Notes under the pieces: model-generated
What the model saw: only the letters and a program-made list of their open reading frames with translations
Told to the model about the DNA's origin: nothing
Database searches by the model: none
Made by a program: the position numbers and the translations under genes
Source of the DNA: CAVLDP01 sp963661945
GTDB taxonomy: Bacteria > Bacillota > Clostridia > Lachnospirales > Lachnospiraceae
Assembly (NCBI GenBank): GCA_963661945.1
Contig: CAVLDP010000003.1
Coordinates: 82,450-146,449 of the forward strand
Direction: 5' to 3'
Length of the DNA stretch: 64,000 nucleotides
Shown here: piece by piece, positions 1 through 7,645 of the stretch
Layout of the letters: each line of letters starts with the position of its first letter
How positions within the stretch are numbered: position 1 is the stretch's first letter

Positions 1-348
1 GCTTTAGTCTATGCTTGTACTCCTTGCTCGGGCAGATATGCATTTCCTGTATTATTCATCTTGTGGGGATCTATGATTCTCACCTTTTCGGATGTGAATC
101 CGGGAGGAGAATTCTTCGAGAAGCCTGTTTTTGACTGGATGGGTAAGATGAGCCTTCTTATCTATCTGAATCAATTCTATTGCATTCGCTTGGTGCAGGA
201 ACTGCTTCCAGATCTTTCCTTTGCAGGAAAGCTATTTGCTTGCGTGATTCTTACCTTTCTTGCATCCATGCTGTCTGGCTATCTCGTGGACTGCTACCTA
301 AGACACAGACCGATTCATCGCCTGCTCTATGGCGATACTAAGAATTAA
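1..348 (+). CDS. Membrane acyltransferase-like protein, C-terminal part (partial)
   Basis: The reading frame is open from base 1 with no start in view, so the 5' part lies outside the window. The visible 115 residues hold two or three hydrophobic segments. The stretch WMGKMSLLIYLNQFY resembles the late helix of acyltransferase-3 (OafA/YrhL) proteins, where a GKxSYxIYLxH-type motif is usual. The basic end (RHRPIHRLLYG) would be cytosolic. Family assignment rests on this tail only and is tentative; another polytopic membrane protein is possible. Its stop overlaps the end of the convergent small gene by 11 bases. Confidence 0.5.
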   Translation, partial: ALVYACTPCSGRYAFPVLFILWGSMILTFSDVNPGGEFFEKPVFDWMGKMSLLIYLNQFYCIRLVQELLPDLSFAGKLFACVILTFLASMLSGYLVDCYLRHRPIHRLLYGDTKN

Positions 349-616
349 ATTCATCGATACGACTATTTAGATAATCTACCGTAAGGCCTAAGCCCTCATC
401 CGAAAACTCTTCTAGGTGATAGGACATGAGGGATTCCTCCGTAGCTTCGAAGCTATAAGGACCAGGCCATACGGTAGTTTTTAATTGTCTTTTGCCACCT
501 TCAGCGTCTTCTGGTGGATCGAGCTTTGCAATCATATATCGCATGTTGCCGACAGAACCCTTGAAGGGAGCTTTCTTATAGAATTCCAGTGATAATACGT
601 CCTTTTTCTCTATCAT
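338..616 (-). CDS. Conserved hypothetical protein, 92 aa
   Basis: A soluble 92-residue acidic protein without signal peptide or membrane segment. The N-terminal block (FYKKAPFKGSVGNMRYMI) and a later WPGPYSFEAT segment look like a small protein seen in many Lachnospiraceae genomes, but I know no function for it. The start is supported by a GAGGT Shine-Dalgarno just upstream on the minus strand and by a promoter at 641-670. It runs convergent to the acyltransferase fragment and diverges from the PI-PLC gene. Confidence 0.7.
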   Translation of the reverse strand: MIEKKDVLSLEFYKKAPFKGSVGNMRYMIAKLDPPEDAEGGKRQLKTTVWPGPYSFEATEESLMSYHLEEFSDEGLGLTVDYLNSRIDEFNS

Positions 617-640
617 AATTACCTCATCTTTCGTAGTTCT

Positions 641-670
641 ATTATAGATTCCATGATTTGAAACTACAAT
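641..670 (-). promoter_or_regulatory. Sigma-A type promoter of the 92-aa gene
   Basis: Read on the minus strand, TTGTAG (665-670) and TATAAT (641-646) stand 18 bases apart, about 25 bases upstream of the start codon at 616. Confidence 0.5.
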
Positions 671-699
671 CTATATTCTGTCTAAATTCTCCGATTCCG

Positions 700-713
700 G
701 TTCAAATGAACCA
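700..713. promoter_or_regulatory. Perfect palindrome, operator-like, upstream of the PI-PLC gene
   Basis: GGTTCAAATGAACC is a perfect 6-2-6 inverted repeat 58 bases upstream of the PI-PLC start. A weak -10 (TAGAAT, 724-729) follows, so the palindrome would cover the -35 region. A repressor or activator site is inferred; no family is recognised. Confidence 0.4.
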
Positions 714-771
714 CATCATATGGTAGAATAATAAAATAATAATACAGATATTGTATTGGGTGGAGGTTACT

Positions 772-1764
772 ATGAGAAAAGGGATAGTTCGAAGACTGAC
801 GGGATTTGTTCTTGCATCAGTACTTAGCATTGGAATGTTTCTGCCAAGTCTTTTGGTTAAGGCAGCAGAGACAGAGTCTTTGGATTGGATGAGTCGGGTG
901 GACGGAGAAGCCAAGATTAGCGAGATTTCCATACCGGGTACTCATGATTCTGCGACACAGTATATTTGGCCATCTTATTTCCTGCAGTGTCAGGATACAG
1001 ATTTTTCTACCATGTTAGAGAATGGCTATCGTTATCTTGATATTCGCCTGTCTCTTGATGAGAAGAAGGATGGTACGACAGTTCTTAAGTTTATTCATAA
1101 TTTCGGAACATGCAGAAAGGGAGAGAGTCTCTTCTCAGATGATTTGCTTCTATCAGATTGTCTGGATAGTGTGTATTCCTTCTTGGAGGAGCATCCGACA
1201 GAGACCGTTATCTTCAATGTGAAGGATGAGAATTCGGATGATGATCCGACTGCATTTCAGACAGCCTTCTATGATGTGATTGATGAGAATCCTTCTATGT
1301 GGTATACGGATAATTCAATACCGACTCTCGATGAGGTAAGAGGCAAAATTGTGCTATGCACCAGATTTGATGATGTGCAGGGTCTTGGCAATAGCAGGAC
1401 AGGGCTTCATCTTCAGTGGTCAGAGCAGAATAATAAGGAAGTCTCAGAGGACACCTATGAAGTTACTATGATTAATGATTCTGAATATCTTGCAGTGCAG
1501 GATCATTATAAATATAACCAGGAAGTGAAGTTTGAAGCGGTGGAGGAGATGCTGTTTGATTGCCAAGCGAGCGAGAATACTTTGTCTCTGAACTTCTGCT
1601 CGACATCAGGCTCTGGCACACTGGCTCATCCAAGTGCCTATGCCAAATACATTAATGCAGCTCTTCTTGATACAGAACTTAGTAGTGGAACATGTTATGG
1701 CGTAGTCATTGTCGATTTTGCAGATGAGGAGTTGGCAAGACACATCTACGAGACCAATTATTAA
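772..1764 (+). CDS. Secreted phosphatidylinositol-specific phospholipase C-like enzyme
   Basis: A 330-residue protein with a signal peptide (residues 1-31, RRLTGFVLASVLSIGMFLP core, cleavage probably near VKA-AE) and a bacterial PI-PLC X domain. The catalytic-loop signature IPGTHDS gives His58 and Asp59. Arg92 in YLDIRLS and His109 in FIHNFG fit the other active-site positions of the Bacillus cereus enzyme. The family cleaves phosphatidylinositol or GPI anchors by acid-base catalysis without metal, outside the cell. The ATG at 772 is chosen over the in-frame TTG at 751 because GGTGGAGG lies 6-13 bases before it. The DUF1653 gene follows after 12 bases, probably co-transcribed. Confidence 0.85.
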   Translation: MRKGIVRRLTGFVLASVLSIGMFLPSLLVKAAETESLDWMSRVDGEAKISEISIPGTHDSATQYIWPSYFLQCQDTDFSTMLENGYRYLDIRLSLDEKKDGTTVLKFIHNFGTCRKGESLFSDDLLLSDCLDSVYSFLEEHPTETVIFNVKDENSDDDPTAFQTAFYDVIDENPSMWYTDNSIPTLDEVRGKIVLCTRFDDVQGLGNSRTGLHLQWSEQNNKEVSEDTYEVTMINDSEYLAVQDHYKYNQEVKFEAVEEMLFDCQASENTLSLNFCSTSGSGTLAHPSAYAKYINAALLDTELSSGTCYGVVIVDFADEELARHIYETNY

Positions 1765-1776
1765 TAGGAGGAAATT

Positions 1777-2265
1777 ATGCCTCAGGGAAATCCAAAGAAC
1801 GGGGAACTTTATCGACATTTTAAGAATAATCTGTATCAGGTGCTGCATGTCGCCAAGCATACAGAGACAGGGGAGAAATTAGTAATTTATCAGGCTCTCT
1901 ACGGAGATTTCCTGGTATATGCAAGACCCTATGACATGTTTATTAGTCCAGTGGACCGTGTGAAGTATCCGGATGCGAGTCAGACGTATCGTTTTGAACT
2001 TGTGGAGCGAGAGGAGGAGGAAATGCAGTCAATGCCATCAGAATCGCTCTTCATGGCCTTCTTGGATGAGGATTCCATGGACGAGAAGTACAAGATTCTT
2101 CTTCGCATGAAGGAGGAACTTGAGATGGATGATTTCCTTATTGATAACCTGGCGGCTTCGCTAGATCTCGTGATCGAGGAAGGAAATATTGACAAGAGAT
2201 ATGAGGAACTTAAGAATTGCATCCGAATCCGAAGCAGATTTGAGACTAGTCGCTTCGGAAGGTAG
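1777..2265 (+). CDS. DUF1653 domain protein with acidic C-terminal extension
   Basis: 162 residues. The first ~75 match the DUF1653 pattern (GELYRHFKNNLYQVLHVAKHTETGEKLV, cut here in two by reading: GELYRHFKN and YQVLHVAKHTETGE, then VYARPYDMF). Such domains are small beta barrels of unknown role, often near nucleotide or stress genes. The remaining ~85 residues are acidic and helical (EEEMQSMPSE, MKEELEMDD) and are not part of the domain. AGGAGG precedes the ATG. Downstream of the PI-PLC gene by 12 bases. Confidence 0.75.
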   Translation: MPQGNPKNGELYRHFKNNLYQVLHVAKHTETGEKLVIYQALYGDFLVYARPYDMFISPVDRVKYPDASQTYRFELVEREEEEMQSMPSESLFMAFLDEDSMDEKYKILLRMKEELEMDDFLIDNLAASLDLVIEEGNIDKRYEELKNCIRIRSRFETSRFGR

Positions 2266-2280
2266 GATGCAAGCAGATCA

Positions 2281-2754
2281 TTAATGATTGAAATATTCAG
2301 CAGGCAGGCCATGAGTGCTTAGCCTGCTGTTTTGGTATAGGCCGGATTCAGTTACATCTTCTGAGAACCATTCTGGCGGGAGAAATGCAGTTGCTTCCTC
2401 GACGCTCTTAAATTCCACTTCTGCGGTGACGAGTGGGGCGAGTTCATCCTTATATAGATCGAGCTCGATTGTGAGATCAGTTCCTTCAATCGGGATGAAA
2501 TAGCGAGTCTTTCGGATGATATTTGCATCCGCCTTCTTTAGAAGGTGCAAAAAAGCTTCCTCAGTAAGAGGGAGATTATATTCCTCGCGCTGAAGCAAGC
2601 CCTTAGATTTGTAGGTCAAGAAATATGCATCCTCCTCAGAACGGACTCGAACTACAGGCTCTGTTGACAGGTAGCCCTGACAGAAGTCCTTGTGAGGATA
2701 GGTATCCAGATTCTCTGGGATTTCGCGAATGAGAAATTTGCGCTCGATTTCCAT
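2281..2754 (-). CDS. CYTH domain protein (triphosphatase/adenylate-cyclase fold)
   Basis: 157 residues, the normal size of a stand-alone CYTH protein. The N-terminal MEIERKFL carries the ExExK signature (Glu2, Glu4, Lys6), followed by alternating basic and acidic strands (VRVRSEEDAYFLTYKSKG; ELDLYKDELAPL; AEVEFKS) that line the triphosphate tunnel. Known members hydrolyse inorganic triphosphate or related substrates with divalent metal; the exact substrate here is unknown. Transcribed divergently from the DJ-1 gene through overlapping promoters. Confidence 0.85.
   Translation of the reverse strand: MEIERKFLIREIPENLDTYPHKDFCQGYLSTEPVVRVRSEEDAYFLTYKSKGLLQREEYNLPLTEEAFLHLLKKADANIIRKTRYFIPIEGTDLTIELDLYKDELAPLVTAEVEFKSVEEATAFLPPEWFSEDVTESGLYQNSRLSTHGLPAEYFNH
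2298..2333 (+). terminator. Candidate intrinsic terminator inside the 3' end of the CYTH gene
   Basis: CAGCAGGC (2298-2305) pairs with GCCTGCTG (2322-2329), followed by TTTT. It could end PI-PLC/DUF1653 transcripts while lying within the last codons of the convergent CYTH gene. Confidence 0.45.
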
Positions 2755-2788
2755 ACTTTGTCTCCTAATCGTCTAATTTTTCTCTTCT

Positions 2789-2817
2789 AGTATAAGGTTG
2801 ACAAAGTGTTGATGCAA
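2789..2817 (-). promoter_or_regulatory. Promoter of the CYTH gene
   Basis: On the minus strand TTGCAT (2812-2817) and TATACT (2789-2794) are 17 bases apart. The element overlaps the oppositely directed DJ-1 promoter. Confidence 0.55.
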
Positions 2818-2826
2818 ATGGATAAT
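2798..2826 (+). promoter_or_regulatory. Promoter of the DJ-1/PfpI gene
   Basis: TTGACA (2798-2803), 17-base spacer, GATAAT (2821-2826), 35 bases before the start codon. Near-consensus sigma-A promoter. Confidence 0.7.
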
Positions 2827-2860
2827 TGCCTATATAGGGCACTTTTCGGGAGGGATATTT

Positions 2861-3412
2861 ATGTCTAAGGTTGCAATTTGTATCGCAGAGGGTTGCGAAG
2901 AAATCGAAGCATTAACAGTAGTTGATCTGCTTCGAAGAGCTGGAATAGATGTGACGACAATTTCGGTTATGAATATTGGCAGAGCAAAGGGTTCGCACAA
3001 TATTTCATTTACCACAGATGCGAATATGAAGGAAGTTGATATGGCAGAGTTTGATGCTATTGTACTTCCTGGCGGAATGCCTGGTACGAATAACCTGCGT
3101 GATAATGCCAATGTGATTCATACGGTTCAGAATTTCTTCGAGCAGGGGAAGCTTGTTGCAGCTATTTGCGCGGCTCCTACAGTGTTTGGCAATGCAGGCA
3201 TACTAAAAGGCAAGAAGGCAACCTGCTATCCAGGTATGGAGGATGGACTTCTTGGAGCTGACTTTGTTGAGGAAGACGTTGTAGTAGATGGCAATATCAT
3301 TACAAGCCGTGGTCTTGGAACAGCAATTTCATTTGCGGCAGCAATTATTGAATACTTGGATTCAAGGGAGACGGCAGAGAAGATTCTTACATCTATCGTA
3401 TATAAAAAGTGA
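2861..3412 (+). CDS. DJ-1/PfpI family protein (YajL/ThiJ type)
   Basis: 183 residues, typical of single-domain DJ-1 proteins. The nucleophile elbow AAICAAP places Cys103 after a beta strand; the conserved Glu in GCEEIEAL (Glu16) would polarise it. CYPGMED follows at the position of the third active-site element, with Tyr where human DJ-1 has His, as in YajL. Members act as glyoxalase III-like or protein-repair enzymes or oxidative-stress sensors; the activity here cannot be fixed from sequence. SD GGGAGGG before the ATG. Monocistronic: strong promoter before and terminator after. Confidence 0.85.
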   Translation: MSKVAICIAEGCEEIEALTVVDLLRRAGIDVTTISVMNIGRAKGSHNISFTTDANMKEVDMAEFDAIVLPGGMPGTNNLRDNANVIHTVQNFFEQGKLVAAICAAPTVFGNAGILKGKKATCYPGMEDGLLGADFVEEDVVVDGNIITSRGLGTAISFAAAIIEYLDSRETAEKILTSIVYKK

Positions 3413-3438
3413 TTATGTTCTGCATTTTCTGATCGTTG

Positions 3439-3474
3439 ATACGGCTTTGTATTTCTATACAGAGCCGTATTTTT
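3439..3474 (+). terminator. Intrinsic terminator after the DJ-1 gene
   Basis: A 13-bp stem from 3439-3451 and 3458-3470 (outer part ATACGGCT/AGCCGTAT) with a 6-base loop and a T tract. Confidence 0.8.
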
Positions 3475-3480
3475 GTATTG

Positions 3481-3509
3481 TTGTAATTCGAGAATTGGTG
3501 TGATATAAT
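3481..3509 (+). promoter_or_regulatory. Promoter of tig
   Basis: TTGTAA (3481-3486), 17-base spacer, TATAAT (3504-3509) with a TG extension at 3501-3502. The ~95-base leader contains an AT-rich hairpin (ATATATGT 3560-3567 with ACATATAT 3576-3583) just before the AAGGAGG SD. Confidence 0.7.
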
Positions 3510-3605
3510 CGGCTAGACTGTGATTAGTGACGGATGTTCACTATTTCAAGAATAGCAATATATATGTATGCGCACACATATATCTTAAGGAGGATTTATT
3601 AAGTA

Positions 3606-4934
3606 ATGAGCGTTAAGGTAGAAACATTAGACAACAACATGGCTAAGCTTACCATCGAGGTTGAGGCTGAGCGTTTTGAGAAGGCACTGGACAAGGCATA
3701 TAATCGTCAGAAGAAGAGCATCTCAATCCCTGGTTTCCGTAAGGGCAAGGTTCCTAGAGCTATGGTAGAGAAGATGTACGGAGCAGCTGTATTCTATGAG
3801 GATGGAGCTAACTTCCTGATTCAGGAGACTTATCCAGAAGCATATGATGAGTCTGGTCTTGATATCGTATCTCAGCCTGAGATTGAGGTTGAGCAGATTG
3901 AGAAGGGTAAGAACTTTATCTACACAGCTACTGTTGCACTTAAGCCAGAGGTTACTCTTGGTAAGTACAACGGAATCACTCTTACCAAGGTAGATACTAC
4001 AGTATCTGATGAAGAGCTTGATGCTGAGATCGAGGCAGAGCTTCAGAAGAATGCTCGTATCGTGACAGTAGATCGTGCTATCGAGTCTGGTGATACAGCT
4101 AATATTGATTTCGAAGGCTTCATTGATGATGTAGCTTTTGATGGTGGTAAGGGCGACAACTATGAGCTCGAGATTGGCTCTCATTCTTTCATCGACAATT
4201 TCGAAGATCAGTTAATCGGCAAGGTTGCTGGTGATGAAGTAGATGTTCATGTTACCTTCCCTGAGAATTATCAGGCAGAGGAGCTTGCTTCTAAGCCTGC
4301 ACTCTTCAAGGTTAAGGTAAATTCTGTATCCGCTAAGGAAGTTCCAACTCTTGATGATGAGTTCGTTCAGGATGTATCAGAGTGTGAGAATGTTGAAGCA
4401 TACAAGAATGAGATTCGTGAGAACCTCCAGAAGTCTAAGGAGAACGAAGCACGTCGTACTAAGGAAGACGAAGCAGTAAAGAAGATCATCGAGAAGTCTA
4501 AGATGGATATTCCAGAGGCTATGATCTCAAGCCAGGTTGATAACATGATCAATGAGATGGCTAATTCTATGGCTCAGCAGGGATTATCATTAGAGCAGTA
4601 CTTCCAGTTCACAGGCCAGGATATGGACTCTCTGAAGGAGCAGGCTCGTCCAGATGCACTTGAGCGTATTCAGTCAGGTCTTGTTCTTGAGGCAATTGCC
4701 AAGGCTGAGAACATCGAAGCAACAGATGAAGATGTTGATGCTGAGATCGAGAAGATGGCTAACATGTATGGAATGAAGGTAGAGGATCTTAAGAACTATG
4801 TTCAGGATTCTGAGAGAGAGAGCATGAAGAAGGATCTTGCTGTTCAGAAGGCTCTTGAGTTCGTTATGGACAATGCTAAGGAGCGCAAGGCTCGTGCTAA
4901 GAAGTCTGACGAGGCTTCTGAGACAGAAGAGTAA
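3606..4934 (+). CDS. tig: Trigger factor, ribosome-bound chaperone and peptidyl-prolyl isomerase
   Basis: 442 residues. The N-terminal ribosome-binding domain carries the signature GFRKGKVP (residues 43-50) that docks on protein L23. An FKBP-type PPIase domain follows (~150-240; DTANIDFEGFIDD, KVAGDEVDVHVTFPENY), then the helical C-terminal chaperone arms (~260-415) and a basic/acidic tail ending EASETEE. It holds nascent chains at the exit tunnel. AAGGAGG lies 12 bases before the ATG, slightly long spacing. Stands at the head of tig-clpP-clpX, the usual order in Firmicutes. Confidence 0.97.
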   Translation: MSVKVETLDNNMAKLTIEVEAERFEKALDKAYNRQKKSISIPGFRKGKVPRAMVEKMYGAAVFYEDGANFLIQETYPEAYDESGLDIVSQPEIEVEQIEKGKNFIYTATVALKPEVTLGKYNGITLTKVDTTVSDEELDAEIEAELQKNARIVTVDRAIESGDTANIDFEGFIDDVAFDGGKGDNYELEIGSHSFIDNFEDQLIGKVAGDEVDVHVTFPENYQAEELASKPALFKVKVNSVSAKEVPTLDDEFVQDVSECENVEAYKNEIRENLQKSKENEARRTKEDEAVKKIIEKSKMDIPEAMISSQVDNMINEMANSMAQQGLSLEQYFQFTGQDMDSLKEQARPDALERIQSGLVLEAIAKAENIEATDEDVDAEIEKMANMYGMKVEDLKNYVQDSERESMKKDLAVQKALEFVMDNAKERKARAKKSDEASETEE

Positions 4935-4994
4935 TATCCCCTTCCGTCATAAGATATGCATTTTGAGAAGACAATAAGTAGGAGGTAATATTTT

Positions 4995-5594
4995 ATGGCA
5001 ACAATACCTTATGTCATCGAACAGAATAGCAGGGGCGAGAGATCCTATGATATCTATTCCAGACTACTGAAGGATCGTATCATTTTCCTTGGCGAAGAGG
5101 TTAATGAAACAACAGCATCTCTTGTTGTTGCACAGCTTCTCTTCCTTGAGTCTGAAGATCCAAATAAGGATATTCATTTATATATCAATTCACCAGGCGG
5201 TATGGTTACTGCTGGTATGGCAATCTATGATACAATGCAGTACATCAAGTGTGATGTATCTACCATTTGTATTGGAATGGCTGCATCAATGGGAGCCTTT
5301 CTTCTGGCAGGTGGTGCTAAGGGCAAGAGATATGCTCTTCCTAATGCCGAGATTATGATTCATCAGCCTTCTGGTGGTGCTAAGGGTCAGGCAACAGAGA
5401 TTGAGATTGCTGCTGAGAACATCCTCAAGACGAAGAAGAAGTTGAACCAGATCTTAGCTGAGAATACTGGTAAGCCTTTCGAGACCGTTGCAGCTGACAC
5501 AGAGCGTGATCACTACATGGATGCAAATGAAGCATTAGAATATGGTCTGATTGATAGTATTATTACAAGTCGATCAGATGCAGAATCTAAGTAA
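4995..5594 (+). CDS. clpP: ATP-dependent Clp protease proteolytic subunit
   Basis: 199 residues. The catalytic triad is readable: Ser98 in GMAASMGA, His123 in MIHQPSGG, Asp172 in TERDHYMD. ClpP forms the two-ring tetradecameric chamber fed by ClpX (next gene) or ClpC (59.4 kb). The N-terminal YVIEQNSRGERSYDIYSRLLKDR is the usual axial-loop region. SD TAGGAGG. No terminator separates it from tig 60 bases upstream; a terminator with a nested promoter separates it from clpX. Confidence 0.97.
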   Translation: MATIPYVIEQNSRGERSYDIYSRLLKDRIIFLGEEVNETTASLVVAQLLFLESEDPNKDIHLYINSPGGMVTAGMAIYDTMQYIKCDVSTICIGMAASMGAFLLAGGAKGKRYALPNAEIMIHQPSGGAKGQATEIEIAAENILKTKKKLNQILAENTGKPFETVAADTERDHYMDANEALEYGLIDSIITSRSDAESK

Positions 5595-5606
5595 GAGCAA
5601 GCTCTA

Positions 5607-5636
5607 GGCAACCCTTGTCATGGGGTTGCCTTTATT
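5607..5636 (+). terminator. Terminator/attenuator hairpin between clpP and clpX
   Basis: GGCAACCC (5607-5614) pairs with GGGTTGCC (5623-5630), then TTTATT. The T tract is interrupted, so partial read-through into clpX is likely. Confidence 0.65.
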
Positions 5637-5644
5637 GCTATAAT
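5615..5644 (+). promoter_or_regulatory. Promoter of clpX nested in the clpP terminator
   Basis: TTGTCA (5615-5620) sits in the hairpin loop; TATAAT (5639-5644) follows after 18 bases, preceded by TGC (extended -10, TGCTATAAT). Confidence 0.55.
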
Positions 5645-5677
5645 TGACATGAATTTTGAAGAAATTGAGGAGATACT

Positions 5678-6973
5678 ATGGCAAGTAGAGGTGAGGACAA
5701 GATTCGTTGTTCTTTTTGTAATAAGACACAGTCTCAGGTTCGCAAGCTTATTGCTGGCCCCAATGGGGCTTTTATCTGCGATGAATGCGTAGATATCTGT
5801 GCGGAGATTATCGAAGAAGAGTTAGGCGAAGATTTTTCTGATGATGTAGAGGTCGCTGAGGCGCTTGATATCAACTTGCAGAAGCCTGAGGAACTCAAGG
5901 CTTTTCTGGATGAATATGTGATAGGACAGGATGAGGCTAAGAAGGTTCTTTCTGTTGCAGTATATAATCACTATAAGAGAATTCTGTCTCAGGATGAAGT
6001 AGATGTGGAATTACAGAAGTCCAATGTACTTCTTCTTGGACCAACAGGATCTGGTAAGACTCTTCTCGCACAGACTCTTGCTAGAACTCTGGGTGTTCCA
6101 TTTGCAATTGCAGATGCTACGACTCTTACAGAGGCAGGCTATGTCGGTGAAGATGTTGAGAATATTCTTCTGAAGCTGATTCAGGCAGCTGATTATGATA
6201 TTGAGAGAGCACAGCTTGGTATTATCTATATTGATGAGATCGATAAGATTACGAAGAAGTCAGAGAATGTCTCAATTACGAGAGATGTATCTGGTGAAGG
6301 TGTACAGCAGGCCCTTCTTAAGATCCTAGAGGGAACTGTTGCTTCTGTTCCACCACAGGGTGGACGTAAGCATCCACAACAGGAATTGCTTCAGATTGAT
6401 ACGACCAATATCCTATTTATCTGTGGTGGTGCCTTCGAGGGCTTAGACAAGATTATTGAGTCTCGTATGGACACCAAGGGAATTGGATTTAATGCTTCTG
6501 TGAAGTCCAAGGAAGAGAAGAAGATGGGTGACCTTCTTCGTCATGTTCTGCCACAGGATTTCATTAAGTTTGGTTTGATTCCTGAGTTTATCGGTCGTGT
6601 ACCGATTAATGTGGCCTTAGATGAACTCGATGAAGCTGCTATGGTGCGTATTCTTACAGAGCCTAAGAACTGTCTGACCAAGCAGTATCAGGCACTCTTT
6701 AAGCTTGATGATGTAAGTCTTTCCTTTGAACGGGATGCGCTAGTTGAGATTGCGAAGAAGTCCATTGAGCGTAAGACTGGAGCGAGAGGCCTTCGTGCAA
6801 TTATGGAAAATGTTATGATGGATTACATGTATCACGTTCCATCAGACGATTCCGTGAAAGAGCTTACTATTACGAAGGATATCGTAGATTCCAATATGCT
6901 CTTAGAGGATAAGGATTCTTCTGAAGAACCTGTACCTATGAAGAAGTCTAAGAAGAGTGAGAAGAGCGCCTAA
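5678..6973 (+). CDS. clpX: ATP-dependent Clp protease ATP-binding subunit ClpX
   Basis: 431 residues. N-terminal zinc-binding domain with Cys11, Cys14, Cys34 and Cys37; Walker A GPTGSGKT (121-128); Walker B IIYIDEID (182-189); the pore loop GYVGEDVE; the ClpP-docking IGF loop (Ile269-Phe271); sensor motifs later in the AAA+ module. ClpX unfolds tagged or native substrates and threads them into ClpP. SD GAGGAG before the ATG. Ends in a Lys/Ser-rich tail. Confidence 0.97.
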   Translation: MASRGEDKIRCSFCNKTQSQVRKLIAGPNGAFICDECVDICAEIIEEELGEDFSDDVEVAEALDINLQKPEELKAFLDEYVIGQDEAKKVLSVAVYNHYKRILSQDEVDVELQKSNVLLLGPTGSGKTLLAQTLARTLGVPFAIADATTLTEAGYVGEDVENILLKLIQAADYDIERAQLGIIYIDEIDKITKKSENVSITRDVSGEGVQQALLKILEGTVASVPPQGGRKHPQQELLQIDTTNILFICGGAFEGLDKIIESRMDTKGIGFNASVKSKEEKKMGDLLRHVLPQDFIKFGLIPEFIGRVPINVALDELDEAAMVRILTEPKNCLTKQYQALFKLDDVSLSFERDALVEIAKKSIERKTGARGLRAIMENVMMDYMYHVPSDDSVKELTITKDIVDSNMLLEDKDSSEEPVPMKKSKKSEKSA

Positions 6974-6986
6974 TAATGTTAATTTT

Positions 6987-7024
6987 GAGATATCCTGTGT
7001 TTTCTTTGCAGGATATCTCTTTTT
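6987..7024 (+). terminator. Terminator after clpX, directly upstream of the engB SD
   Basis: GAGATATCCTG (6987-6997) pairs perfectly with CAGGATATCTC (7009-7019), followed by TTTTT. The engB SD (TAGGAGA) starts 2-3 bases later, leaving no room for a separate promoter downstream of it. Confidence 0.8.
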
Positions 7025-7036
7025 GTAGGAGATAAT

Positions 7037-7645
7037 ATGGTTATTAGAAATGTTGAATTAGAGACGGTATGTGGAGTTACAAGCACCCTGCCAGAGAACA
7101 TCCATCCGGAAGTTGCATTTACCGGCAAGTCAAATGTAGGAAAATCCTCTCTGATTAATTCACTTATGAATCGTAAGGGCCTAGCCCGCACATCTGCAGA
7201 ACCGGGTAAGACGCAGACTCTTAATTTCTATAATATCAATGATGAGATTTATCTGGTGGATTTGCCTGGCTATGGTTTTGCCAAGACATCCAAGGCAGAG
7301 CGAGAGAGGTGGGGTCAGATGATTGAGAATTATCTCACGTCATCCGAGATGCTTCGCTGCGTGTTCCTTCTTATTGACATTAGACATGAGCCTACCGTAA
7401 ACGATAAGCAAATGTACGAGTGGCTGGATTTCCTAGGCATTCAGACCATCGTAATCTGTACTAAGGCAGATAAAATCAAGAAGTCTCAGCTTGACAAGCA
7501 GCTTGCCATGATTCGTCGAGAGCTTGGCGCGGATGAGGAGTTGATTATGCTACCATATTCCTCTGAGACAAAGATGGGAAGAGAAGAAGTCTGGGATTTC
7601 ATGGACCAGGTGATTGAATATGAAGAGGAAGAAGATGAGGAGTAG
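7037..7645 (+). CDS. ysxC: Ribosome-biogenesis GTPase EngB/YsxC
   Basis: 202 residues. G1 GKSNVGKS (residues 30-37), G3 DLPGYG (75-80), G4 TKAD in CTKADKIKK, in the order of the TrmE-Era-EngA-YihA family. EngB is an essential large-subunit assembly factor. It often follows clpX and lonA in Firmicutes; here lon is missing. The acidic C-terminus (YEEEEDEE) overlaps the next gene. Confidence 0.95.
   Translation: MVIRNVELETVCGVTSTLPENIHPEVAFTGKSNVGKSSLINSLMNRKGLARTSAEPGKTQTLNFYNINDEIYLVDLPGYGFAKTSKAERERWGQMIENYLTSSEMLRCVFLLIDIRHEPTVNDKQMYEWLDFLGIQTIVICTKADKIKKSQLDKQLAMIRRELGADEELIMLPYSSETKMGREEVWDFMDQVIEYEEEEDEE

Noticed and set aside
695..716. tRNA T-arm-like sequence (GGTTCAAAT)
   Set aside because: The flanking five-base arms do not pair with each other around a seven-base loop, and no anticodon or acceptor arm fits. 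The site is a palindrome, not a tRNA.
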